Of a stretch of DNA of 64,000 nucleotides, positions 1 through 10,300 are shown piece after piece (position 1 is the first letter of the stretch; every line of letters starts with the position of its first letter). Source of the DNA: Brachionus manjavacas (Eukaryota; Rotifera; Eurotatoria; Ploima; Brachionidae); assembly GCA_019054805.1 (NCBI GenBank), contig JAHQIY010000034.1:434001-498000 (forward strand), in the 5' to 3' direction. Below the pieces are notes generated by a model. It was not told the origin of the DNA. It saw only the letters and a program-made list of their open reading frames with translations, and did not search any database. Position numbers and translations under genes: made by a program.

Positions 1-451
1 AAAATTGGCATGAATATTAAATAGCTTCTCTCTGATAAAAAAATAAAAACATACTGTTGGTATCATGCATCAGCCCTGAATAGGACACTGTTGAAAATAT
101 TGTTAATAATATTCAAAAAATTATAGCTTTTATTATAGTTAATTGCTTATTCCGCTCAAGAATTATGTAGAAAAAACTAAAAATAGCCATTTTTTTAGCC
201 TTATAAAAAATGTGTTCAAATTTAGGTTTTAATCAAATATGACTTTTGAATTGAACATGATATTAAAACAAACTATATTTCATTTTAACCCAGAGACAAT
301 TTTCAGAAAATAAAAATCTAAATTTTAGAGACAATGTGGGTTGCATAGCTATGGTCAAGGTCAAGTGTCCTATGTGGGGCCGATGCATGATACTAACAAT
401 ATAATTTTATTTTTTATCAGAGAGTAGCTAATTAATATTCACACCAATTTT
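1..451. mobile_element. MITE with ~88-bp terminal inverted repeats
   Basis: Bases 1-88 are repeated, inverted and about 85% identical, at 366-451. Both arms contain AATATTAA, TCTCTGAT and a TATCATGCATC(A/G)G block. The middle (89-365) has no open frame. The left edge may lie outside the window, so no target duplication can be tested. It resembles a non-autonomous DNA transposon; the family is not recognised. Confidence 0.7.
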
Positions 452-1037
452 GAAAAATATTTGCCTGTTGGAAGCATATTTTTTTTTCGAAACAAAAAAA
501 CGACAACTATTTTGGATCACCCGTTAGATAAATGAAGAAGAGTTACAGTATTGCTGATGATTGTACCTAAATTTACCAATCTTACAGTAAATTTTAAAAG
601 GACCAGAAAGCTCTTGTTTTTCTTATTTTTTCTATAATTCCGCTTAGAATATTAATTTTTCAAATTTTATAGCTTTTTTAATTAAAAAAAAAATACGTAT
701 TTTTTCTTAAATTTTTGATAAATTTTGCATGTAAATTTTGGCAAAATCTAGTAAAATAACCTCAAAAAATGTAAGCTTTGGAATTAGATCCATATTTTAA
801 TAAACTTAATCATCTTGGAGTTGATATCCCAGCAAACTTGGATTTTGCATCTATTGACAACAACAACAACAAAAAACAATTATTATACTTTTTGTTCTTT
901 TTAAAAAATTATTTTTTCATTTAAAAATTTCCCTCATTACAAGTTTAGATATTCGTTAAGAAAAGATGTGCTTTTTATCCTTTTTGACTTTTTTTTCTCA
1001 AGAGGATGTTCTTTTTGTAATTTTTAGTATTTTATTA

Positions 1038-2176
1038 CAGTGCTGCTACGATACCTTGAATTCACCATATTCTACGTAAATTATGGTAAATTCACGATAT
1101 TTTACCATATTTACCGTAAAATATGGTAATCTAAAAAAGGGTATTTTTCGTAAAATAACGATAATTATCGTAAAATACCAATAATTACTGTAAAATTCAG
1201 TGAAAAAAAAAATTTCAAAAATTTCTCTAAAAAAACCGATTTTAATGAAAAGAAATTTTTTTTTGAATTTTTGAAAAAGGAAAAAAATTGAAATTTGATT
1301 GAATTTTTTTACCAAAATTTACGTAAATTTCGGGAAATTTTTGTAAAAAAAGGTAAAAAATGGACAAAATTCAACAGAAAAGGAAAAATGGATTTTTTAT
1401 TATTTCATCCAATTTTTTTCTAAACAAATTATGAAAATTAATATTTTACAAAATAAATTTCATTTTCTAGCTTTTTTTGCTTTTAAGCTGTTAGCTGTCT
1501 TGTCCCAAGCTTCTTTGAATGTTGATACTTTTGGAATAATTTTACAAGCCCAGCTTTTTAAAAAAATTTATATCTAACTTTTGATTTCATTTAAAGCAAA
1601 TTATTTTACTTTTGATATTAAGCATTTCAAAAAATTTTGACAGTTGAAAAATGTAAGAAATATATAAATCATCTTAAAAATGTAAAAAATATTATAAAAT
1701 TTTATTATTTAAATTTTTTAATAAAACATTTCTAGGTTGTTGAGATTGTAAGTGAAAGAAATGGTGACTGGTCAGACCATTTAATTCTGATTGTATATCT
1801 TTTTTTTATAGAGCTCTATATAAATGATTTTTGATAATTTCTGTATATAAGAAAATAATTTAACATTTTCGTACTTAATATTTTCAAATACTGATTTAGG
1901 AAAACAAATAATTGACAAATAAATATTAATATTTTGTTTAGAAAAAAAATTGAATGAAATAATAAAAAATCCATTTTTCCTTTTCTGTTGAATTTTTACC
2001 ATTTTTTACCTTTTTCTACAAAAATTTCCCGAAATTTACGTCAATTTTTGTCACAAAATTCAATTAAATTTTTTTGTTTTTCTTTTTCAAAAAAAAAATT
2101 TTTTTCATTAAAATCGTTTTTTTTTGAGAAATTTTGGAAATTTTTTATTTTCACTGAATTTTACAGTAATTATCTA
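1038..2176. mobile_element. Nested MITE with large inverted arms (CAGTGCTGCTACG family)
   Basis: After TA at 1036-1037 the element begins CAGTGCTGCTACG. About 270 bp of the left arm (1178-1450) reappears inverted at 1925-2176, including the ATGGATTTTTTATTATTTC and AAATTTCGGGAAATTTTTGT blocks. The right terminus is missing, so the copy is truncated. A second copy of the family with an intact terminus lies at 42400-42725. Short frames at 1046-1315, 1781-2002 and 1988-2317 are only open reading through these AT-rich arms. Confidence 0.65.
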
Positions 2177-2414
2177 GGCCTACAAAATTGTAAAATATCT
2201 CCATTTATACAAAACTCATTGTTTATCACACTTTACCTATGGTTTAGGATCAGTTACATTGAATTTAAAATCAAAAGAGTATCTAAATGTGGCACAAAGC
2301 AAATGATATATTCTTAAGTGTCTAAAAATTTTAAATTTCAAAAAGCTTTATTTACAATCAAAACTCTCAGTTATTGAGACTTTAAGAAACAATCAATTGG
2401 CCTACTTTTTTATA

Positions 2415-2462
2415 TTATACTTCTCCTTTGGAGGTCAATTTTCATCAAATAAATAAATATTT
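2415..2462 (+). repeat. Hairpin plus AAATA tail (probable LINE 3' end)
   Basis: A T-rich run is followed by CTCCTTTGGAG, which folds on itself, then an AAATAAATAAATATTT tail. The same layout recurs at 35085-35150 and 45320-45392. I infer 3' ends of a retrotransposon or SINE family; no coding sequence is attached here. Confidence 0.4.
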
Positions 2463-3469
2463 AATCATAAAGATAAATTTTTATTACAAATTTGATTAGT
2501 AAAAAATTTCCAAAAGTCTTTTTTTTTATTTTTTGAGGCTGCTCTTTCATTTTTAATGCTGTCTGTAGCTTTAAACCAAGTAATCAGGAAGTATAGATTA
2601 AAATTAGATAAAATTTTTTTTTTCCTTTGAGAAAAGTTACGGATTTAATTTAGGATTTAGGGTGAGACGTTTAAGAAAAAGTTCACAGTTGACAGATTTT
2701 CAAAAGCTTCAGCAATTGATTTAGGGTTTTCATACTTATGATTCTGATTTCAAAAAATGATTTTTTGTTGACGAGTCACCCATTTTAGCACTCTTGATTA
2801 CCTACTTTAAAGATTTTTATGCTCAATTTTGATTCTGAATTATAAAGATATTGAGTTTAAATTACAGCAAGACATTGAATCAAAACATAAATCTTCCCTG
2901 TGTCGTGATCTGTTACCGGTTTAATAAAAATACAATACATATTCTTTGAAACCTTTATTTAAGTTATTGAACGTTCTGAAGTTACAGTCTTTAATAGGTA
3001 AGGTATCCCCAAAACTCTCCAGAACCCAATCGAAGTGATTTGAAGTAAGCTAGAGTATTCAGTGTGAAAGAAGAGAAAAAATGAATATGAAGAAATTATC
3101 GAAATATTTGATTTCCAAAAAAACTTGATTATTCGAATATATATAATTTAAAAATTCTATTTATTAGAGAATTTTAATTTTTTTTTAAACAAGATTCTAC
3201 TAAAATTTACATGCAAAAATTTTAAATTTTACATAAATTTAAGAAAAATTATGCAATTTATTTTTTTGATTTAAAAAGCTGAAAAATTGGAAAAAAAATT
3301 TAAGCTCTAAAATTAAAAAAGTTTTAAAAAGTGAAAAAATAAGAAAAACAATAGCTTTTTTGATCCTATTAAAAATTTACTGTAGGATATGTAAATTTAG
3401 GTAAAATTACCGGAATTTTCGTAATTAATAAACGAAATTTTACAAATTTTTCATGGCGTAGCGGTACTG

Positions 3470-4465
3470 ATATCATTAACTCAAATATTTTCAGATTTTT
3501 GATCTAAAATATTTTATTCTTAGCCCACTTGATTTTGATTTTTTCACTTTTATAAGTATTATCTAATGTATCATTTAAATCCAGCTATGTGGAAAAGACC
3601 AAAAAATTTAAAATTTGTAAAAATTTTTTAAAGCTTTATTTATCTGATATTTGATTCAATAAACGAATCATCAATTTATTTTTTTTAAGAATATTGTGTT
3701 TGAGAAGAGTATAAAATATATAAATAGTGAATTTCCACTAAAAAATAATCTACAGAAAAAGTACAAAAATAGAACTATTTTTTACCAAAATTTGACTTAA
3801 ACTTTTAATTTAAAAAGAAATGATTCTATTAACTTTTAAACAATATTTTTTCTTAAACATGTCTTAAGAATCGATTTAATTGAATAAACCCCTCCGACTT
3901 TTGCCCAAATTTTCAGTGATTTTTTTTCTTAATATAATATTATAAAAAAATTTTTTTATTCTTATCTTTAAGTTAAAAAATCTCTTGCCTTTTTATATTT
4001 TTTTCCTACCCTCGTTTTTTGGGGCTTATAAGCATTTAGACAACTAAGAAATATCTAACAGTAAAGAAGGTTTGTGGTTAGCATTTAAACTTAAGCTAAT
4101 ATAATAGATTTTTGTTAGATTTTGTTAATTTGATGATATTGGGGTCTCAAAAGATCTATAGTAATAAATCTTTCAAGAAAACATTTATTAGTCCTTTTTA
4201 ATTTTGGTCCTTTTTTGTTCTATGATTCACAAAGTTAGTCTTAAGAAGCATTTTGGAAAGCACCTTTTAAAAAAATCTTCGATTCTCTCGGAACAACCAC
4301 TTTTAAGGTAAATATTGCAGCCACTTATATATATTTATGCAGACTTGTTTTTAAGTCACAGTTTTAAGTCTAAGTCAGAAAAATTTAAGTCAAAGTTATG
4401 ACTTGACTTATGATTTTTTTTTTTTTAAGTCATAGTCAATGTCTTAAAAATTTTTTTCATTTTTT
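3470..4465. other. No gene seen (AT-rich)
   Basis: About 1 kb between two transposons. It has an imperfect purine/pyrimidine TAAGTCA-type run at 4350-4440 (TTTTAAGTC and AAGTCA words repeated). No open frame with coding character on either strand. Confidence 0.5.
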
Positions 4466-5931
4466 GGGTCTTGTACCATTCGTGGACAATTGTAGATGTC
4501 TGATTGGTGGACAATTAAAAAAAAAAATAAAAAAACATAAAATACCTGGACAATTATTCAATTAGGTGGACAATTAATTGAAAAGTTGGACAATTTTATT
4601 AGAAAAAAAATCAATCAAAATAATCAATAAACTTAGTCTCTCTAATTATTTTTACGACTTCTTAAATTATATTTTATCGGCAAATCACACGTACTCTCTA
4701 TTGCTTCATTATTTCTATCGCTATTCTTCTTTCTCCCTCTTTTCTTTGGAGATTTTTTTTCGACAATTACTTGGTCAACATTTTCAAAGGCTGGTATGGT
4801 GGCCGGAGCATCTTTAATAAGATTTAGTCTAGCTATCTGTCTAGATTTAGGACTTCCGCTATCACTTACAACAACTGGACTCTCCACTCTTTCCATAGCT
4901 GAACTATCACCAGCCTGATAATCATGGTCTCCGTGGTTGTCATACAATGGAAGGTCATTTGAGATTAATTCATCATCTGAAACAACATCAAACTCTTCGC
5001 CACCAGTCTTTACTAAAGCTTCAGCCATCTCATTCATATCAAATCTACTTGAATCATATTTAGATATTTCGTCGATAATAGCATCAGCGGCATCACCTCT
5101 TCCGGTCAAACAAGCCTTACGACGCCAACAAAACTCAACTAAATATGACTCTAAATAATCTCTGGAAACACCCCTCATTACTTTGATATGCACCTTAGCA
5201 GCATTCCAAACCGACTCAATGCTGTTTGTGTGCACTCCGTTTTCTGGATTAACGAAATAAAGTTGATGATTGACCGTCAAGTGTTTGAAGTGTTTGTCTA
5301 AGTCACGGATACGACTATAAGCCTTCCAACAATCTGAGTAGATCAAAGTACCAGGAAGGATAAACTTGTAGATAACATTTAATAAATTGAAGGCATCTCG
5401 TTTTGGCACAACGATAAACAAGCATAGTTTGGAACCTCGCTCGTACATACCAAACACCCATATTTGCCTCCTTTTTAGATCCTTGCCTTTGTTGTGTTTC
5501 ACTTTGATAAATAACGATAAATAACTTTGATAAATAATGAACTTCATAGCCATCTGACATTTTGGACATGCTTTGGATTTTGGGATAAGACCTTTAACTT
5601 TGAACCATTCGACAATACTACTTTGATCAAGTTCAATAACCTCAATCGCTTTGAATGATTCAAGTGGTTTACTAAGAAGAGTCATTTTTTGTAAACTTTT
5701 TGAAAAATTGTTTTTTTCAAATGTGTTAGCAGAGAATTGAATCAAAAAAGAAAGCGCTTAAATTAATTGTGATTTTTTTTTGCAAAACAAAATACACTTT
5801 AGTTTTAATGGACAATTTTTCAAATACCTGGACAATTATTCAATTAGGTGGACAATTAGATAAAAAAATTGTCCACCAATCAGACATCTACAATTGTCCA
5901 TGGACAATTGTCCACGAATGGTACAAGACCC
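4466..5931 (-). mobile_element. Merlin/ISXO2-type DNA transposon with 8-bp TSD
   Basis: Termini are inverted repeats starting GGGTCTTGTACCATTCGTGG at 4466 and the reverse complement ending at 5931. The element is flanked by a perfect 8-bp duplication CATTTTTT (4458-4465 and 5932-5939). The ends are packed with the word TGGACAATT: five copies on the left, about seven on the right, in both orientations. A 37-bp block (4540-4576) is repeated in direct orientation at 5822-5858. The single long ORF inside encodes an IS1016/ISXO2-like transposase. Merlin elements are known for 8-9-bp duplications and this transposase type. The perfect duplication suggests a fairly recent insertion. Confidence 0.88.
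4642..5745 (-). CDS. ISXO2-like (Merlin) transposase, internally deleted
   Basis: A 367-residue ORF. Visible in order: a CPKC zinc-ribbon half (residues 60-63), then WVFG and a conserved core with YSDCWKAY (second catalytic Asp, about D139), LTVNH, NPENGVHTNSIESVW (catalytic Glu, about E178), then a 130-residue acidic/basic extension ending in an AT-hook-like KKRGRKK and a YNLRSR motif. In family members the first catalytic Asp sits between the zinc ribbon and KYxRG..WVFG. Here that stretch is replaced by a short segment encoded by a tandem GATAAATAA-rich patch (5500-5550), so the first Asp is missing although the frame stays open. The copy should be catalytically dead. The C-terminal extension is unlike bacterial relatives. 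Intact termini and target duplication argue that it is a transposon gene, not a domesticated one. Confidence 0.85.
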   Translation of the reverse strand: MIQFSANTFEKNNFSKSLQKMTLLSKPLESFKAIEVIELDQSSIVEWFKVKGLIPKSKACPKCQMAMKFIIYQSYLSLFIKVKHNKGKDLKRRQIWVFGMYERGSKLCLFIVVPKRDAFNLLNVIYKFILPGTLIYSDCWKAYSRIRDLDKHFKHLTVNHQLYFVNPENGVHTNSIESVWNAAKVHIKVMRGVSRDYLESYLVEFCWRRKACLTGRGDAADAIIDEISKYDSSRFDMNEMAEALVKTGGEEFDVVSDDELISNDLPLYDNHGDHDYQAGDSSAMERVESPVVVSDSGSPKSRQIARLNLIKDAPATIPAFENVDQVIVEKKSPKKRGRKKNSDRNNEAIESTCDLPIKYNLRSRKNN

Positions 5932-5939
5932 CATTTTTT

Positions 5940-6308
5940 TAGTGAAGTTTAGTCGAGTCAACTAATTTTGTGATTTTAAAACTAAACTTTTTTTGGATTA
6001 AAATAAAAAATCATATTTATTTTTTAGTTTAAAAACAAGTCTCTATTTATGTATATAAAGAATCCTTTTTGAATAATATTGAGATGAAAGAAAAGGACGG
6101 TGCAGGACCTCTATAGATTTGTATTTCGTTTATTAAGTATGGAGAATTAACTGATTAAAATATCTAAACCTGACATTTATGTTATCGTATGTTTCTAAGA
6201 GATCAAAGTAATGATGAATGTTAAAATAAAATTAAAAACATTAAATTTCAAATTTTAAAACTTTATTTAAAAAAATTATTAAATTATGTAAAACTAAAAA
6301 AAAAGATA
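5940..6308. other. No gene seen
   Basis: Sequence between the Merlin element's target duplication and the SWIM ORF. It is AT-rich with no supported feature. Confidence 0.5.
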
Positions 6309-6908
6309 TTATTTTTTAAAAGCTGTTGGATTATTTTCAATTTCCGAATTTATTGATAAAGACCTTTTGATCATATCATTCGACGACGTTTCGATACCTA
6401 GAATATCTTCATTTTCATCCGAGTCATAGGCAATAGGTATAATTACATCTTATAATCTCAACCCTGGTTTTGGTATATTTGTGATATTAAATCTATCAAT
6501 AGCCATAAAATAAATCAGTGCTGCTACATGACTACAACATCCCAGTGTCCTTTTTCCTGTTTTACAACTACAGACCCATGTAATATCATCTAATTGATTA
6601 GAATTTGAAACATCGATTAAATCATAAACATCGATTATTTTCCCATTCGAAGCTGTAATAACAAATGGCTTCACAAGAGGTCGATTTTTGTATCCACTAC
6701 GTAATTTCCTCTGAATCATATTATTTGAACTTTTTTGGCAATAGCTGTAATCTCCAACTTCAACTTTTTGCTTGAAAAAGCAAGTAAATTCTTTTGCTAA
6801 TTCAATGGTTTTAATTTCTTTTAAGTTTTTTTTCCCTATTAAATCTCCCCTTTTTTTACAGCCTGTGAATATAGGGCAAAATCGCTTAGAAAGTTGATCA
6901 AGAGGCAT
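6309..6908 (-). pseudogene. SWIM zinc-finger ORF, probably transposon-derived, with premature stop
   Basis: A 152-residue ORF (6450-6908) contains a SWIM zinc finger, CxC...CxH, in the form WVCSCKTGKRTLGCCSHVAA near its C-terminus. SWIM fingers of this WxCxCxxGxRxxGxCxH type are common at the end of transposon-encoded proteins in invertebrates. The frame is interrupted by TAA at 6450-6452, but on the other side the same frame continues with an acidic SDENED segment to a second stop at 6309, so the original protein ran about 46 codons longer. The N-terminal part is not recognised and no catalytic domain precedes it. I read it as the degraded 3' end of a mobile-element gene. Confidence 0.6.
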
Positions 6909-7384
6909 TTTTTGTAATAATAATGTTTAAAAAATTAATTTAAAATTCAAATATAAATTTTTATTTCAAAATTTTTTAGATTTTTTTTTGTTTTAAAAAA
7001 GCGTTTTTTTTGCATAACTCTTGGACATAATGAGATGGAAATTAAAAAAAAAAGGAAAAATAAATATACTCGGAAAAAGGCGAAAAAAAAAGCTTCAAAA
7101 TGAGCTATAATTTTAAATTTTAAGATTTTTTTTCAATATTGTAAATCGTATGCCAACTTTCAATGGAGATCCGGCACCCTTCTTTAAAAACCCTAAAATG
7201 AAATTTTTTGACCATTTTTCAAGTTAATAATCTGTCAAAAATAATATCCTTGTGAATTTAAATTAGAAAAAAAACACCCAAAAAAAATTATTTTGATGTT
7301 TTTCTAAATTTTTGCTTCTAATTTTACCAATGTTTTGAGAATTATAAAAAAATTAAATTAAAGGAAAACAAAGGAGCAGATAAT
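6909..7384. other. Upstream region of the F-box/LRR gene
   Basis: AT-rich, with poly-A/poly-T runs. The F-box reading frame is open back to 7322 without an ATG. A short ATG frame at 7031 (26 codons) is the only upstream candidate for an initiating exon; GGAGCAG at 7373-7379 could be its acceptor. Neither is secure. Confidence 0.35.
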
Positions 7385-10300
7385 TTGCTTAGCTCAAAAA
7401 AAACGCCTGTCCTACCGCCGCCAACAAATTCCGCACAATCAATTGTGAATAATCCAGACAAGCCCAATTTATACCGAAGAAAAACTGTCATAGGTTCTTA
7501 CCGAGAAAAAGATTCCAATCCACAAGATAAAGCTAAGAATGTTCCAATTCAATCCATTGATTTATTTCCCAACAGAACTCAACAGCCTGATCAAAATAAT
7601 AATTCAAAAGTTAAAAAAAAACCAACCCAGAGCAGAAATCCAATCTGGGAATCATCAGTTTTGAAAAGACCAGGTTCAGCATCCAAATCTTTAGCTGCCA
7701 AAAGCGTTAGAAATTCCAACCGGCCAGTATCTGCTGGCCTCTTGACATACTCAAAGCTTATTGAAATCGAGTCCAGCATTCAGACCGAATTTAAAAATCA
7801 GACTAAAAATGATGAATCGGACAAAAATGAAAAATGGAACGAAAGTGAGAAAAATGAGTTTTTGAGCTTTAAAACAGATTGGTTAAATTTGCCAGATGAA
7901 ATTTGGTTGAGGGTTCTAAAGTTTCTAAAGCAAAACGATTTGGCCAAATTCGGACAAACATGCAAAGCATTCAATTACTTGTACAAAGACAATTCTTTAT
8001 GTAGTTTTTAAAAAATTAAAAAATTTTATCATAGTTAAATTTTTCAAGGGCGAAAAATTGAATTAAAGTACGAATATGATGTGAAAGATGAATGGCTTGA
8101 CTGGATCGGCAAGCGCAGACCAAATGAGCTCAATATTGTTCAATGTTCTGGTCATGTTAGTCTAAATGGAATAACCGGAATGTTCAAAAATATTGGAGAA
8201 AATTTACAGGCAAATTAACAAATGATTTGTTTAAAATATTTAATAATTCTTTTTTCTAAAGGAATTGAATTTAAGTAGATGTTCTGGTGGATCATTGTCG
8301 GGTGATAATTTTGCCCTTCAAGCCTCAATTCGGTGTCCAAATGTCACAAGTTTAGACTTAAGCTGGACTCTTTTGTCAAATCAAACCCTAAAATTGATAG
8401 TTGATTCCTTTAAAAAGTTATATTAAAAAAATTTTTTTTTATTAATTAAAAAAAATATTTAAGAATCGAGTCGATAAATCTCAGCGGTTGCAACATGATA
8501 CAAGAAGATGGATTTAATCAACTTTTAATTAAGCATGGAAATAGGTTCAAATTAAGCTTTATCTTTAGTCTACATTTTGACTAATACTTTAGTTTTCTAG
8601 TTTGAAAAATTTAGAGATAGCAGGATGCATACATTTTTCATCGGATGTCATCTTTAACATTGGGTGCTATTGTCGTAGTATAGAAAAATTGAACATCAGC
8701 AATTGTCATCGAGTAAGCTCAGAGTTTTATTTAGATTAAAAAAAATGATTAATCATCTTAAAAAAAGATTAAAAATGAATCAATTATCGAAGCTTGCCCG
8801 CAGTGGCTTAAACTTAAATGCATAGATCTCCGAGGTATAAAAAATGTAAGTGAAGAATTTAAAAGCTTTAAAATTATTTCGAATTAGAAAAGATTTGATA
8901 ACGAAATACTTTTTATGTTGTTTCCTAATTAGAGTTGATATTAAAGTTCATTTTTAGCGAAAGTTTCAGACTTTCGAACTTTTGAAAAGAAAAAAAACAA
9001 TCAGGAAATTAGAAAAAAGTCACTAAAAAATCAATTTGCAGGAGAAAATCACTCATCGTGAAAAATATTTCCTGATATAATATTTTAGGGGAATATGATT
9101 TCAGCACAATCAATTTCTGATTAGCACAATGAAAAAAACATTCAACACAATTCAATTTCTTTTAAGCGCAAAAAATTGTATTTAAAAAAGAACAACATTT
9201 AACACAAAAAAATTGTGCTTGAAAATAATTCTTAATTAAAAGAAATTTTTTTCAACACAAAAATTTTATAATATAAGTATTAAATTTTATTTTTTATTCA
9301 ATGATAATAAAGTATATTTCGAAGCTTAAAAAAAGAAATTAAAAAAAAACTAGTCTCTAGAAAACCATTTTTCTGCATTTTTTGCTCTACCTCTTTTAGG
9401 TTTATTGACAAATCGGTCCTTTTTTTAAACAGTTCTTTTAATGCCAATAAATGTGCACAATATCCTAATTCAGTGAAAAACTTGCAAGAACATTTCTAAC
9501 TGTTAAGGTTAACTTTATAAAAGGTAAACTTTAGTTGAATGCATTTCTTCAATTTTTGTGCTAAAAGTATTTTTTTCAAATTTTAATTTTTGTATTGAGA
9601 AGAAATCATTTTGTGCTGAGCGTTTTGAAATTGTGTTGAATGGTTATTTTTTTTTGTGTTGAAAAGGTAGACCCATATTAATAATAATTTTCAGAAATTA
9701 AAAAAAATGTTAAAAAACTATTGATTAAATGAACATAAATTTAAGCAGATTAATTATTGAAAATTTTAAAAGACAATTTAAAAATTCATTTTATGCAAAT
9801 GAAATTAAGAAATTAATTAACTTAATTAGTTAATTTACTTTTTTGTAAACTCTATGAACACAAAAAATGTGTAAAAGTATATTAAGAATATTTAAAAATT
9901 TTCGCATATATTAAACCAAGTTTATATAAATTTTTTTTAAATTCATTTCAAAATTCTAGTTATTTTTTGTCAAAAATATTTTTGCCATAAACATGGAAAC
10001 ATTCACATAGGCTGACAGCGATCTTTCATAATTAGGCATTTTTACCTAAAATTAGGAGAACGATCAAAAAAAAGAAAAGAAAAAAAAAATTTATTTAATA
10101 AAAAAGTGAAGAGAGAATAAAAAAAGAAAAAAAATCGTTTAAATTTTAAAAAATTAATTCTAAATTTTTTTTATTCATTTTATCGGCATCTTAATAATTC
10201 TATATTTTTTTCATTCCTTTTTATATACTGATATAAAATTAAACAAATGGAGTATATTTACGTAAAGTTCCTTTTTTAATCAGGAATGTAATCACAATTA

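Larger units (their letters stand above)
546..3469. mobile_element. Long-TIR DNA element, 2.9 kb, interrupted by a nested element
   Basis: The left end (CAGTATTGCTGATGATTG, from 546) pairs with the reverse complement of the right end (CAGTACCGCTACGCCATG, ending 3469). The match continues inward for over 200 bp: the block around ACCTAAATTTAC at 570-580 and the block around TTGCATGTAAATTTT at 726-741 both reappear inverted at 3190-3410. The outer CAGT and a TA just left of it suggest a Tc1/mariner-like target site. There is no transposase ORF. A second element (1038-2176) lies inside, so this one is older. Confidence 0.6.

Noticed and set aside
1046-1315. 89-residue minus-strand ORF and similar Phe/Lys-rich ORFs at 1781-2317
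   Set aside because: Open reading through AT-rich inverted arms of a MITE; no coding character.
4937-5158. 73-residue plus-strand ORF, and the 84-residue minus-strand ORF at 5315-5569
   Set aside because: Other frames of the Merlin transposase gene.
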